Shown here: positions 1 to 12,872 of the stretch, piece after piece | How the letters are laid out: each line of letters opens with the position of its first letter | How positions within the stretch are numbered: position 1 is the first letter of the stretch | Source: Tetmemena sp. SeJ-2015 | Taxonomy: Eukaryota > Ciliophora > Spirotrichea > Sporadotrichida > Oxytrichidae | Reading direction: 5' to 3' | Assembly (NCBI GenBank): GCA_027382625.1 | Contig: JAJKFJ010021011.1 | Span: forward strand, 62,001-126,000 | DNA length: 64,000 nt | Translations under genes and position numbers: made by a program | The notes under the pieces: generated by a model | The model's input: the letters and a program-made list of their open reading frames with translations, nothing else | Databases searched by the model: none | What the model was told of the DNA's origin: nothing

Positions 1-787
1 CCCAAAGTGAGTATTAGTCCTAAAACTTTAAAGCTTCCTAAATGAAGTGACCTTCGATTTGAGAACTAATGAATTTATAAAAATTCTTTTAGAGTAGTAT
101 TATCTATTTTTAAAATAAAATCACAGCTTCCATAAATCTCAGAGGCTTCAACCTAGAGCACTAATTCAAATGGAGATAGTTTAAAAAGCGATGACCATTC
201 AAAGTTCAAGGGATGGGGAGATATGAATCTCTTCAGCAACGACGAAGAAAAGGATATTTATCCTTTGAAAGAAGATGAAAGCATCAAATAACTTTACTTG
301 TCACTTGGCTTGAATTTTTCAATGTCAGGAAATGATAAGCCCATACTTCCGTTTAGATTGCCTTAATCACAGCTCTCTAAGCAAGGACAAAAATATTTTT
401 TGTTCTTCTTATTTAGAGCAAGGAACCAATATGGAAAATGTCTAAGGTTTACATAAAAGCGACTCTAATAGCGAGAAATTATGCTCTACTAGCAGCTAAA
501 AGACCTGCTGCTGCAAGGAGGAGTCAGAGTCTGAAAAGTTCTCTTCCTTCGACGATGATGAGGATATCTTTCGTGATATTCAAAGAGGCATTGACTTCAG
601 CGATCCATTCCTTTTATTCTTTTTCGAATGATAATGATGATGACATGATGTGCTTCAGATAGCTCATAGTCCCATTATAAACTCAGCTTAGAATCGCAAG
701 AGGCAGAGACAATTAGATGACTCTATTCTCTTGTACGAGGCTGCTTAATTAAGAAAGGCTCTAATTAATTTTGAACAGTCACTATGA
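1..787 (+). CDS. Unknown acidic Ser-rich protein, 5' end cut by window edge
   Basis: With TAA/TAG read as Gln, several open blocks follow each other. One from about 76 to 420 includes NLFSNDEEKDIYPLKEDES. One from 431 to about 630 is acidic and rich in Ser and Cys (KEESESEKFSSFDDDEDIF). The last, 659-787, ends RQRQLDDSILLYEAAQ... and stops at TGA 785-787. The frame changes between blocks, and acceptor-like sequences lie near 92, 421 and 658 (ttttag, atttag, ttcag), so introns or IESs separate them; their 5' limits were not resolved. No family was recognised. The composition (acidic, low complexity) suggests a disordered protein. The gene begins outside the window. Confidence 0.45.
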
Positions 788-945
788 ATACTTACCTATA
801 TTTAGCTTAATTAAGAAACTGTAAACTTCCACCAATCTATCCATTAATCCACCTTACTTGCACTATATAAACTCTAATGAGAGTGAAATTTATAATCAAT
901 TTAAAAACTCACACTTTTCATTTACATCTTCGACTCTCGTTTTCA

Positions 946-2381
946 ATGAAGCAAGCAAAAAAGCAGCAACAGAAGGAAGTTGTTCAAGAAGAACTCAACA
1001 CTCAGTCAAGTGATCACCTAGATGACGACATGGACAGCACTCCTTGCTACAACCAAATCGACAAACTAGAGACGATGGGTATCAACAGCGCAGATATTCA
1101 GAAGCTCAAGTAAGGTGGTCTCTGCACAGTACTTGCTGTCCTCATGTGGTAAGACTCTCTCGCTTAAGCTTAATGGATGTATAGCACTAAGAAGGAGATG
1201 CTGAACATCAAGGGCATCACAGAGCAGAAGGCGGAGAAGATCTACGAAGCTGCCAACAAGATTGAGAGCATGGGATATGTCAACGGCATGGCCATTCTCG
1301 AGAAGAGAAAGAAGATCAAGAAAATCTCCACAGGATCATCTCAGTTTGATGCTCTGCTTTGTAAGTTTGAATCGAAACTTGGGTTATGTCAGATGGCAAA
1401 GTTGTAAAATACTCTATTCTCAATCTCCAAAGGATCATAATCATTGAACTTGATATGTAGAGGGAGGCATCGAGAGTCAAAGTTTGACTGAAGCTTTTGG
1501 AGAATTCAGAACTGGCAAGACTCAGCTCTCTCACACATTGTGCGTCACTGCTCAGCTCCCTCGCTCTTAAGGAGGTGGTGAGGGTAAAGTGCTCTACATC
1601 GACACTGAGAATACTTTGTAAGTCCTATTTATAATTGATGGTTGGGTTGATGATGGTCCCTGCTAGAGTTCAATGTCAAGCTAGAGACTAAATAAAAATC
1701 ATTAAAAAAGATCCAATGCTTGCTCTTCTGCAAACTTAATCTTCCCAATTTGATATTGTAAAGCTTACTGAGGCAAGTCCCTTGAGACTGGCCACATTAA
1801 TACTGTGTCTCACTCTTTTATAGTCGCCCTGAGCGCATCAAGCAGATCGCCAAGCGGTTCCAACTTGATTCATTAAAAAAATTTGTTTGTTAAAATAGAT
1901 CCTGAAGAGGTGCTAGGGAACATCATGGTAGGAAGAGCATTTCACAGTTGACTCTATGATTACTCTGATCATCCAAGCTGCAGGAGCAATGATCGAGGAT
2001 CAGTACTCACTTGATGATTGTCGACTTCAATCATGGCGCCCTTTCAGAGTGGACTACTCTGGAAGAGGAGAACTTTCTGAGAGACAGCAAGTACTTGGGA
2101 AGGTCCTCAACAAGCTCCAGAAGATCTCCGAGCAGTTCAACATCGCTGTCTTCATGACTAACTAAGTTATGGCTGACCCAGGAGCAGGAATGACCTATGC
2201 TGTCGACCCAAAGAAGCCGATTGGAGGAAACATCCTTGCCCACGCCTCCACTACGAGACTTTATCTCAGAAAGGGCAAGGGAGAGTAGAGGGTCTGTAAG
2301 ATCTTTGACTCTCCATCTATCGGAGAGGGAGAATGCATCTTTCAGATCAGTGAAGGTGGTTTGATCGATGCTCAAGAATGA
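946..2381 (+). CDS. DMC1: DMC1/RAD51-family meiotic recombinase
   Basis: RecA-family recombinase that coats single-stranded DNA and drives strand exchange. The start at 946 gives a charged N-tail, then the helix-hairpin-helix region (IDKLETMGI..., [18 protein letters not shown]). The Walker A segment reads GEFRTGKTQ and the next conserved block [16 protein letters not shown]. The C-terminal core has [15 protein letters not shown] and [15 protein letters not shown], then [24 protein letters not shown], shown here in pieces. [13 protein letters not shown] and MADPGA..T favour DMC1 over RAD51. Two introns and two pointer-flanked IESs interrupt it. Between about 1948 and 2045, four apparent single-base insertions are needed to follow the family sequence through Walker B (MIVD-SIMA). 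Either these are long-read errors or the copy is decaying. Stop TGA 2379-2381. The DMC1 assignment is inference; membership of the family is clear. Confidence 0.85.
1144..1176 (+). other. IES in DMC1, pointer ATGT
   Basis: ATGT occurs at 1144-1147 and 1177-1180. Removing 33 bases joins CTVLAVLM to [12 protein letters not shown] in frame, matching the RAD51/DMC1 spacing. Confidence 0.75.
1361..1460 (+). other. Spliceosomal intron in DMC1
   Basis: GTAAGT...ATGTAG. Splicing joins DALL to (TAG=Q)[10 protein letters not shown] in frame, just before Walker A. Confidence 0.75.
1618..1823 (+). other. Spliceosomal intron in DMC1
   Basis: GTAAGTCC...TTTTATAG. Splicing gives [19 protein letters not shown], the expected family continuation. 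Confidence 0.8.
1867..1897 (+). other. IES in DMC1, pointer GAT
   Basis: GAT at 1867-1869 and 1898-1900. Excision restores [18 protein letters not shown] in frame and removes an in-frame stop. Confidence 0.7.
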
Positions 2382-2514
2382 AGAGTTCTCGCTTTATCCT
2401 GCTTCTTTTCTTTTGTAATTATAGCTATGAGCAACCCCATTTATAACTTAATCTTTTGAAGATTATTGTTTATACTTTCTATAAAGATTGTAGACAAAAT
2501 TAAAAAAGCCAACA

Positions 2515-4142
2515 TGCTGATTGGCAACATCAGAGCCATCGTTAATTTTAATGTTAATTCTCTGAGGTTGAGGAACGTTTAAGAGGTTATAATTATTCTC
2601 AGGAGCTGACATTTGAGATTCTTGGGTGCCTTCATCACCTCCTTCAGTGTTTTCTCCAGCCCCAAAGAATTCATTTTCGAAGGCTTGTTCAAGCTTTTAC
2701 TTTTTCTATTTTTCCTTCTTCTCATTTTAAGCGAGGTTTAAATTATTTGCCCCGTTGGTTTTATCCTTGAGGCCAGCTTGAATTTTCTCCCACCCTTCTT
2801 TCATAGCTATCTTCTTCATCTCTTTCTCAAAGACTTGCATGTCTCTCTTTCCTTGTTCTTTGGAGAGGTGCATCTCTTCCTCTTTCTTTAGCGGCCTTTT
2901 CTTACTGAGCTTTCTAGTTCTCAAGTTAAGCTTTTTAAATGTTCCTCTTTGTTGCTTCTTGCTTTGCCATGTCGTAAGCGCATTTCTCCAACTCATCCTA
3001 GAAAGCCTAATCTTTGAATTCATGCTTTTGAACCAGGGCCGTATGAAAGCGAGTATTAGAATAATCCAGTTAGCCCTTTTAAATGAGAGTTGAAGTGCCG
3101 TGTGAAGTCATTTTACTGATTTACTGGATACCTGAGAGTATGCTCTGCTACTCAGATTGCATCTTGCTCCTGCTGTATTCGTTTTCACGGTGCTTTTAAG
3201 CTTAAGTGTGAGCCAACTCACTCTCCTGCAAAGCCACAAGTTTCTTTCTTTCTATCTACTTAATCTATTCCTCTATTTCTTTCTTCTCTTGCTGAAGTTG
3301 TCTCTCTTTTTCAAGTGCTTGCTTGCCCCTTACCTTCTTGTTCTTTTCATCCCTAATAGCTTTCTCCTTCTTTTCCAGTTCCTCTCTTAATCTCCTTTCC
3401 TCTGCCTCTTCAGCATCACGCATGGCCTTGCCTTGTCTTTCTAGCTCTAGCTGCCTCATCCTCTTCAGCTCTTCTATTTCTTGCTTCTTCCTCTGGTAAT
3501 CTTCAAACTTCAGTCTCTCCTCCTCTTATTGCTTTTCAAGCTGTGATTTCTCCTTAGCCTTTAGCAACTTGAGCTTGGCAGCTTCTTTCTCTTGAGCCCT
3601 CACCTACTTTATCCTTTCAACACGGTTCTTCTCTTGTTGGTCCTTTAAATAGCGGGATTCATCATCTTTGGAGCAGAAGATAATTGCTGAAGAGTTAGCT
3701 GTCTGAACTAGAGCAGATTGATTCACAGAAGTGTTGTTTGAATTTAAGCCTCCCCACTTTTTATCTTGAGAAAAATCATTCGAGTTATTCGGATAGAGAG
3801 GACTTATGTTGCTAAAAAAGCAAGTAAAATAGTATAGAATAAAAATAGAGTTGCTCTAATGCTAAGGGTTAAGGGCGTTTTGATACTATGCATAGTTTTC
3901 CTTTCCTTAAGAAGGTGAAGGAGAACTTAATCCAAATCCATTGCCCTTGAAAAGCGCCGGCTGTTGCCTTGAAATGGATTACTTGCTAAAGTCTGTCCAG
4001 CTAAGAAACCTTGTCCCTAATAAGTTTACTGAAGTCCACTTGCCATAGATTGCTAGCTAAGAGTAAATTCTTTGGTGTTTTAGAATGGGTTTCCTTAATT
4101 TTGGGTATAGGAAAGTCCTTGATTGGTTTGTGAAAGAAGCAT
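2515..4142 (-). CDS. Coiled-coil protein with NPF-containing N-terminus
   Basis: Reads on the minus strand from ATG 4142. The N-terminal ~70 residues are Gln/Gly/Ser/Phe-rich with two NPF tripeptides (GNPFQN, SNPFQG). A frame change near 3955 leads to NISPLYPNNSND...KKWGG. A long Glu/Lys/Arg coiled coil follows (about 3660-2750; LERQGKAMRDAEEAEERRL, KEEEMHLSKEQGKRDMQVF), then an acidic tail with QRINIKINDGSD. NPF motifs typically bind EH domains of endocytic proteins, so a trafficking role is possible but is inference. One or more frame shifts near 3000-3250 and 3950 may be IESs or sequence errors. No in-frame TGA is found where the protein-like sequence fades (~2515), so the true end is not resolved. 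It is convergent with DMC1. Confidence 0.55.
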
Positions 4143-4255
4143 ATTTAAATTTAAACGATTCAATTTATTATTTTCTAATTTTATTTACCCTTATCGAAAT
4201 GACAATACATTATTGATACTTTTACTTTTTAAGAAAACTTATTTAATGCACTTGA

Positions 4256-7200
4256 TCATATAAGTTACTTCTTTTCCTTATTAACGATTTCGAATACCTT
4301 TCCTAATAGCTTTGAAGGCATCTACTCTATAAAACTCTCGCCCATGGTATAATAGCACGTCTTCACTATTTTCTCTATGAGGTTCTTCATCTCTGGGGTT
4401 ATATTTCTGCCCCTGCTTGCGGAGTACTCCTCCATAAGTTTGTTGATAACTGGAAATACATCACTCACTATCTTATTCTACTGGCCATACTTAGCTATTT
4501 AAGGGATCATCTCATTCACCTTCTCAATTAAGTAAAGTTTGGTTCTAGTCCCAACGCTCAGTCCTTATGGACTAGAATGCATCGAGTCTGCAAAAGCTAT
4601 CACGATATCTTGAGGAGGGTAGGCAGCTACCAATTTATTTAGCAGGTTTTCTGCATTTCTCTTGGCTTGAGAATTTGAAGAACCTAGGTAAGGACATAAC
4701 CCAGACACCATTTTCAAAACTTGCACTGTATCTAACTATGATCTGCTTTCTTCAAGCATGTTACTCAATATCTCAGCCTCCTAAAGGTTAACAGACACTT
4801 AAGGAATCCCTTTTTGACTTGGCTAGGAGTAAAGTGACTTCAAGAGGAGTTATTATAGAGTTATTCATCACTTGCAAGAATAGTGGATGCTGCAAGAGTT
4901 GAGGTTTCTTAGTCAGAGAAGCCTCCGCCAAATTGAGAAAGCAAACTTCTTTTGCTCGCCAGTTTACTTCTGCAATAGATTCAAGATGGAGTTTATCTCC
5001 TCTGATGGCTCTGCAGACTTTGAGTTCATCTCTTTGATTGAATATTAAGGCTTATTGATGATTTGATCCTTGCGGGCTATATTTGAAGTTAGCTTGATCT
5101 CATTCATCTGGTTGGGAGATAGATTATGCAGCGACCTGTTACTCTATCTTGACTCAATCTTGCCTTTTATCTAAGGAGGAGAAGAAAAATTTACTTCAGC
5201 ATCTACAAATGCATCATTAGTAGAAGAAGGGATGATTGGCTGAAAGACCTTTCTAAAGTTTTCTCCCTTTGCCTAGGTATAATTCTAATCCAAAGGCTAG
5301 TTTCTCTTTGAAGGACTTCCAAAAGCTTTTTCATTTTAAAAGGAAGCTTGATAAATAAGAAAAACATTGAAAGTTCAGTAACTTAAAATACTTGACTATT
5401 CATTCTCATAGAAGCTCTTAAGAAGTTAGATGAAGAATTGAGGTGCTTTATGGGATTAGGGCTGCCATCCAACTTCACCTTTATCAAGTAAACAAACTTA
5501 AAATCATTGTAATTTTAAAGTATGTCTAACATTTTCCTTTGGTCAAAATCCTTTTAAACATGCTTCCTGATAAGTGTCTGTGACTCTTATCTAGTAAGTG
5601 GTTAATTGTTGACTTCTAATTTAAAATGGCTGCTCTCGTATTCTATCTCACCTCAGGAGAGGAGTCGTTTACGTAAGAACTGAGCACTAAGAAAAGTTTG
5701 TCGCAGTTTTCCTTTGGAGCCTGCACGAGCTTAGATCCCATCTGTGAGATATAGACACTCAGACAGTTTGCAAGTTAGGATCTCACTTTGTCTGACTTGC
5801 TATCGCAGTTCTACAAAATATTCTTGAGCAGCTTATCTTCAGAGATATTCACACAAGTCCTATAAAATGAGTGAGCATATAAATGAGAATGAATTACTCC
5901 TCTAAGGCTCTTCTTGCAGTTTCAGAGATAAATTAATTGGCGTCAGCAGATTTCTTCAAAAGGAGATTTAAAACTTGATCAGAGTCCTGATCTAATTATC
6001 TTGACAGGCATTAGAAAGACTCCTGGATGGCAAGGAGTCCATGTTTACACAAGCTAGATCTAAGAGAGTCCCCTAATTTAATGAGCTTAAGTCATCATCG
6101 AGTGAAGGTTAACAGATTAGAATAGCTCCGGATTATACTTCAAAAGAGCTCTCAACTTGAGGAGTCCTTCATTTTGCTTTTCCCAGTTTTCATCTACAGT
6201 CGTTTAGGATTTTTATTGAATAAATTACTTGATAGGTTTTGTAAGGCTGATTAAACCTCCTTATCGTTAGCATTTTCTACTGGTTTTAGCTCTTCAAAAC
6301 CAGCTATCATATCTAATGTGCTATGGTGAAAAAATAATAATTTCATTATGTGCTCATTCTTAAACTTGACTTGAGTTTTGATAAATCTGAGCCCTGCTTC
6401 TTTAAAGGGGACTGCTTCAGCAAATCCAAAGACTACTACTCGATATCCTAATTATAAAAAACAAATTTTAAATCAATCTTACATCGTAGTTACTTTTACT
6501 TCGGCTGATTTCGTATGGATCTATCACACTATTCTTCTATAGTTGAGGTTCAATTCTTGCATTAGACCTTGATCCTAAAGTTCGCACTCTAGGTTTTAAG
6601 CTGTCCGTTTTCTAAGTCTCTGAGTATGGATTCTGAGATATTGAGGAATGTTTATCGGATTTACCTTTTGGAAGTCTACTCTTATAAGCATTAAAAATAA
6701 ATCTCTCTACTCTGTCTCCAAACTTGTTTGAGTAAAGTTTGGGAGTAAGGTCTGAGTGATCAGCTTCAGAATGAATATTCTAAGAGAAAAACTTTGGTGA
6801 ACTCTCTCTAATTAGATCTTCACTTTTCTTTGAGACTCCAACCACAGGCTTAGTGATCCTATTCCTCAATCCTGTAGATTTTAAAGTTGAAGAGGTAGGG
6901 TTAAAGGACGAAGAGGTTGATTACTGCTCATGCTAATTTTCAAATTGAGACTGGCTAACATCTGTTAGTTTAGTTCTCTCCCCAAATGAGGGAGAGTTAA
7001 ACCGGTTTCCAGACTTAAGTAGTCGCAATTTCTCTGATATTTGAATCGGAGTAGCTTGCCTTGCAACATCCTCAGTCAATTTGTTTTACTGCTTGTTGAT
7101 ACCTCCCGATATAATATTTGAACCTATTCCTTGCAAATTCCTTCTGGATTTAAGATCATCTATTTTAGGCTTTGAGTCTTTGGTTACAAGAAAGTCTTCT

Positions 7201-9706
7201 TGAGCCTCAAACTTTTTCTAAGCATTGATTGCGATACCTCTGTGTTAACTTTATAAATTGTCTGTCTAACGTCTATCCTAATTTAATGGCTCTTTGATGG
7301 CTTGATTATAACTCTAAAAATCAGTTTCACTTATGTTGTCGGTGAAATCCTACCCAAAATATTTCAAACATATCAAAACTGCTTTAAATATTAGTCAGCT
7401 GCAGTAATCTGCCTTTCTCTGGGCTGAAAACGGTTTTAATCAGCTTGCACAAGATGTCTTGACATATTATTGCTCTTTGTGGCATCATTCACAGATCCTT
7501 TTGGCAAATCCATCTTTTTATTGTCTATAGGGAGTCTTCCATCTGAAACTGAGCATACATGATTAGTGGGCAGTGGAAATTCAAGTCTCTCAACATCATC
7601 ATTGATCTTACTCAGAAACGGAATCTGAGAGGTGTCCAGTCTGTCGCAAAACCTATCATAAGAAGGTTTATCATCAGCCAAGCACTCATAAAGCGCTTCA
7701 AGGATCTAAGTCTTGGGCAGTGTAGAGGCAAGTACGGCTAAGGTTTCTTGTGCCAAGTATCTGACTCTTAAGGGCTCTCCTTTATTAGTGAATAGATAAG
7801 CGATTGGCTCCACTAGTTGCATATATAAGTTGTCCTCTCTAAATGGCTAATGAGATTAGAGATCATTCAATTGTGCGCCATCTTGAGTCAATAGAATGGT
7901 AATGATACTCCTGAGTAAGGAGTCCTTGGCATCGTTGCTAATTCTATAGGTCTTAAAAAGATGCAGCAGATTTAGCACCAGAGATTTTGTCTTCATGTGC
8001 TAAACAGATATTTAGTGAAATTTCAAGCGTTACAAAAGAAGCTATAAATAATATTTAAAATTAGATAAATCTTATTGCAAACAAATTTTATAAGAAAAAA
8101 ACTCAAGATATAGATCATATCAATTAAAAGATAGATGGTAGATTTTCCTTTTGATTAATTTTATTTCTCCTTAATTAAGAAATTGTGTTTAATTTATTGA
8201 AAATGTAAAGAAAGTTAAACGAATAGCTGCTCTATCTCTTATCTGACAATTTCCTTAGGGTCATTCATCTTCATGATTAGCGCATGAATCAGTTTAGTCA
8301 GATTAGTCTTCTCAGCTAGCTAAGCATTCTTCATCAAATATTCTAAGAGTGAAGAGTCAAAAGTTTATGATTATAACTTACTGAGGATTCTAATTCCAGA
8401 CAAGACTATCTTCATATTATCATCAGAGATCAGAAACTACTCCACGAAATTAATAAAGGAGGAGCAGTAGTTCATGAATTGCTGCTTCTATTGGATGTTC
8501 ATCTCATAGATGAATTTCTCTAGATTTTCGACCACCCTAAGCTTAATCTTCCAATCACTGTGCTACTAAATATGCTGGATGAACTCCAGTGGCAAACTCC
8601 CAAAGGCAAATAAATTGGAGATCTGAGGGACTTAGTTCTCAAGACTATCTCTTTATCTGGCCTGGAGTTGGTTAATTACTGACTAGTTGATTTCTGAGAC
8701 TTCTTATTAGATGCTCATGATCTCAACTACTTGCTATCTTTGGGTTTGATTGAGTCTAGAGATGATCTCAGGCAAATTATCTTGGAACATTTTCAAAATG
8801 TTTCTTAGAGAGGTAGTTGATTCCACTCTTATAGAATCTACATTATCCCCCTTTGCTCTGATGAGTAAAACTTCCACTACTTTTCTAAATTCAACAGTTT
8901 TATCTACTTGACGCTGCCTTCCATAGGAAATTATTTCAGGCACGTTTTTCACACACTGGTGGCGCAAGTGAGGCTACAAAAAGTTATAAAAATAAATTAC
9001 ATTGAATATCTGTTGAAATAAAATTTTATATTTTTGATTAGATAATTTCATATCCTTTATTTAAAAATAAATATTTTTGCTTCTTCTTCTCAGGCCAAAA
9101 TTGTAAAAAATAAATTATAAATAAACAAAATATAAATCCATTAAAGATTAATGCCGACATATATAAGTTATATTTAATTTTAAAGTTAAGCAGATAAAAA
9201 TATGTTACGTTTTGATTTTCAATTCCATTTTTAAGAATGAGATTGAGAACTGCTTCTATGTTGCCCGTGGACTCTACAAACATCCTGAGACACTTCAGGT
9301 TCTATTCCTTAAGAGATTGATTAGAGGTTTCAAAGAGAGCAATTAAATTTGGGAGAATTTATCCCATGTGAATCTCCAAATCTGGGTCATTCTTGTATAA
9401 ACTTCTCTTTTTAATGAATATTTTATACTTATTACATTTAAATAAGTATATCAACTATTCAAGGATCTTCAGAGTTTCTTCTTGAATAAATTCCTACTCA
9501 CTCGTATTCAGCTATCAATAAATTTTTATGATAAAGCCAAAAATTACATTCTGAACTGGGAGAAGCGCCGCCTTTAAGCCTAAGATAAGTTTCTTCAGAT
9601 TTCCTATCATCACAGAATCTGACTTTCCTATTATTTTTTGCCTGATCTCCTTCAAAGTTTGGAGCCGACTTTCAGGCTTTGATATAAGTGACTGCACTAA
9701 ATCCAT
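4256..9706 (-). CDS. HEAT/TOG-array microtubule-associated protein (TOGARAM/CLASP-like)
   Basis: Very long minus-strand gene, ATG 9706 (MDLVQSLISKPESRLQTL), TGA 4256-4258. Three helical-repeat zones are visible. The first is about 9700-8230, including SLPLEFIQHIQQHSDWKIKL and RVVENLEKFIYEM, a pattern like the first helix pair of TOG domains. It continues at 7996-7450 (RVRYLAQETLAVLA). A Ser/Asn-rich, presumably disordered linker spans about 7400-6300. A C-terminal repeat domain covers about 6300-4256 (AKRNAENLLNKLVAAYPPQD, NKLMEEYSASRGRNITPEM). TOG arrays bind tubulin, and the TOGARAM/crescerin class acts in cilia, which suits a ciliate. A GT-AG intron and one well-defined IES are listed separately; further frame changes at 5.3-6.5 kb probably mark more IESs. 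The family assignment is inference from pattern only; a generic HEAT protein is the alternative. Confidence 0.6.
8006..8220 (-). other. IES in the TOG/HEAT gene, pointer GTTTA
   Basis: TAAAC (GTTTA on the coding strand) at 8001-8005 and 8216-8220. Removing 215 AT-rich bases joins ...EIEQLFV to QHMKTKSLVLNLL in frame, which fuses what otherwise looks like two genes. Confidence 0.7.
8974..9208 (-). other. Spliceosomal intron in the TOG/HEAT gene
   Basis: On the coding strand GTAACAT...TTTTTGTAG, 235 bases and AT-rich. Splicing joins ...NGIENQN to PHLRHQCVKNVPEII in frame. Confidence 0.65.
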
Positions 9707-9794
9707 TTTTGATAAATTATTTCATAGAATCATACTCTTCGAAAATAGAAATTGGAAATCTCATTATCGAAATTTATCACAGGTTTTAATAAAT

Positions 9795-12700
9795 TCACAA
9801 GTATTAAGTTATAGTCAGAAATATTGGTCTTGATTTAATTATAGGTTGTAGAAATGCCTCATTATTGGATTTTGAATTGATGACTGGCTTCTCTAATTCT
9901 ACTTTGATTTAGATTAAGAAGATCCCTTTTTCCTATTTTACTTTGTCCTTACAGACTACCTCTCCGTAGATTAGCTAGCATTACTTTGCATCCTAAGTCC
10001 TAGCGCACTCTTTACTCTTGAGTGCTGTTCTCTATTGTTATTTTGCTGTCCCTTATTTAAGTTCTCCTTATTGCAGTTGAAATAGTTCTTGGCTTGAGGA
10101 GTTGGGCCTTCATCAATCAACTAATTTATTACCTTGCTGTTTTTACTACAAATTTGGAGCAGATCCTTTAATGGAAGCATTTTATTCTGTATTCTTATCA
10201 TCGCTCCTTAGGGAAGCTTATTGCTTTCCACTCGCTCTTTGGATTTATGAGGTGGCTAGCTAATATCAAGAGATTTCTTTTTCTTAGGACGAGGCTTTTA
10301 CTTTATTTGATAGTCTGCATTTGTTTGCTAAGAGGTTATAGACACTTTCCCTCGGTGAAAGTTGTTGCTGATAATAGAAAATTAAAACTAGATATTCTAA
10401 GATAGAGCTTCTCAGCTTGTGATACTCTTGCGCTAGAGATATAGATTTACTAGATTTTCTTTGCGTCTTAGAGCTTTTACCAATACTATTTCCATTCCTA
10501 AAAATGAAGAAAAAAAAATTACTAAAGTTTCCTAATGTTTTGAAGAAGATAGGAATTAGTGAATGACTCTTCGGAGACTTTATTCATTTTCACTTAGTCA
10601 CCTTCATTACTCTTATTCGTTTCTCTCTTAAGCCATTTCTCAAAGGATCTCATAACTTCCTATAATAAAACTCTTGTTGTCTCTTTTTTGTCTGGAGTGC
10701 TTGCATATTTATCAGGAGAGATTTCATTATAGCTCTTCGACTCCTTAACTTTAAGCTTTACTCTTTACTCATTTTGGGATTTATTATTTGCTTAGAATAT
10801 TTTGTTGTTGTCAAGTCTAATGTTCAAACATTAAGAAGGACTTTCACAAGTAATTTAAGAGTTTGCACTTTCATCAATCTCTAATTTTCTCTCACCTTTT
10901 TACTTTCTGTTACTGGCTTGTTTCTTTATGTTTTTCAAGTTTTATTTGATTTTGTGTTCAATCATAGCTTGATTTTTAATTTGGCTTTTACTCTTTTTTA
11001 TTTACTAAATAATCAAAGCTTGTTATCTTGCTTTCTCCTCCTCGCTTAGTTACATGCAGTGTTGCCCATTTGTTTTTTAATTACTATTCTACTACTACTG
11101 CATCAGTTAGTTTTAGAGAAGATTGTTATTGAAACCGCTTTTTGTAAATCTTGAATCAAATTTCTAAGATTGTAGACAGGTAGCAGGAGCAGTAGACTTT
11201 TGGCTAATGGACTCATTTTAGTTTTAGCTAAAGTTTGAGCCTGATGCTTTCAGAGATTTATTGACGTTTGGAGAAGCATTAAAGCCATTAAGCAATTGTT
11301 GATTGTTTGCCATCTTTTGGCTTATAATGCTAAACTTTGAGTTTGATTAATTTTCATCTTAAGTTATTTTTTTCTTCTTTTTTGCGATTTTTTAAGCTAT
11401 CTATTAATTTTAGTTACTATAAAGTTACTCTTCTGTTGCTCTCTAGTTTTTGTGGTTTATATTAGTTGCTGGTTTTTATTTCACAATTTTACCTTCTGAC
11501 TTCGTATAGTCTTAAGAAAGAATGCTGTCTCTGTGCTTTTCATACTGCTCCTAATTTTTAAAATCCTCCATCTCTGAGAGTTCATTAAAGTAGTGTTAAT
11601 TTTCTATATTTTGATCCAGATAGCTCTGTTGATGCTTTTTGCTGATTAACTTCACTGAGTCTGCAAAGTCCTTACTCTCAAATTATAAGATTAAAAAATG
11701 GCACTTATAAATACAAATTGCTCACCTATCATGTCCTAGCCATTTTCCAAATAAGAGGCATCTTTGATTTAAGAGTTCAAGAAGGAAGTGGGAGATCTGA
11801 AACTCTCATCCTCATTTATCCATCTGGGCAAGGCTTGTGGATTATTAGAGGAAGAAATATTTACTTTGCTCTAGCCATCCACCACTCTGTCTGCTTGTGG
11901 TTTAGCTGTAACTACTTGGTTGAGTTTATTTACAATATTAATGGCTGATGAGGGTCGTTAAATGCGCTTTTAATAAGTAAGATCAGTAGCTTGATTGTAA
12001 TTCTAATTCTTGTTATTCACAAACACAGAACTGTCTCTTTAAAAGTAATCTGCTCAATAAAGTATGAAGTCGAAAATGAATCAGTAAAAATAGTTTCCTA
12101 ATAATCTCTATTAGTGGGGATGACTCTTGCTTTTAACTCTCGTGAGGGCACTCTTCTCGAACTCTTATCTCTTCCTCCACTGACGTTTGAGGATTTATCT
12201 CTCCCCTTTACCTGACTAATTTCTTATAGAAAGTTCTTGTACATATTGCTAAATTATAATTTAAAATAACACTAATTATATAAAAATTATTGCGCAATAG
12301 TGTCATTTAAAGAAGATTAAATAAGTCAAGCATGGATTACTATTCCAACACTTCAGGCTTCTATTCTATGACTGCTCATTTGTTTTAGCCGTTGGAGTTT
12401 CTGATTGCCAGATTGGAGGAGATTATAGTCCCAGAGCTTTTCTGTCTGACCTAGTGTTTTTTCGTGATTTTGATGTCCTCAAGTCGAAAAGATTCCATAA
12501 GTGGGTTAGATGAAGGAGAGGAGAAAGATTGCTGTCAATAAAAATCTCTCAATTAAATTCTATAGCAAATGGTGCTGTCTCTAATCTGATCTCTGTTCAC
12601 AGTTAAAATTGGTCTCTCTGCTTCTTCAGTTGCTACCATTCTTCTTCATGCTGTTCTGCTATTGGTTATAGTAATCGCAAACGGGATATTCAAAATTAAA

Positions 12701-12872
12701 TTTTAATCTTCTTTATAACAACATATATGTGATATTTGGAATTCTTCTCCGGCACATGATTATTGTACCCAGTAATGTTGCTCTAGTTATTGATATCTCT
12801 CGGCTTGAGTACAATCTTTTGCTGTTGCTAGTTATTAATGCGATTTCCTCCTGCAATTGCAGTTGTTGCCAT
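9795..12872 (-). CDS. Gln/Lys-rich unknown protein
   Basis: Begins at ATG 12872 (MATTAIAGGNRINNQQQQK) and ends at TGA 9795-9797 after GEVVCKDKVKQEKGIFLIQ...FLTITQYL. Long blocks stay open only with TAA/TAG = Gln: ANNQQLLNGFNASPNVNKSL near 11.3 kb and EEEKARQQALIIQQIKKSKS near 11.0 kb. A charged stretch follows (SPDKYASTPDKKETTRVLL, EVMRSFEKWLKRETN). Gln, Asn, Ser and Lys dominate, so most of the protein is probably disordered, with one short helical charged region. No domain was recognised. Frame changes between blocks (around 12.7, 12.0, 11.4 and 10.5 kb) suggest IESs or introns that were not individually resolved. It is divergent from GST1, with about 230 bp between the starts. Confidence 0.5.

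Noticed and set aside
2031..2375. 114-codon minus-strand open frame
   Set aside because: It is the antisense shadow of the conserved DMC1 C-terminal core.
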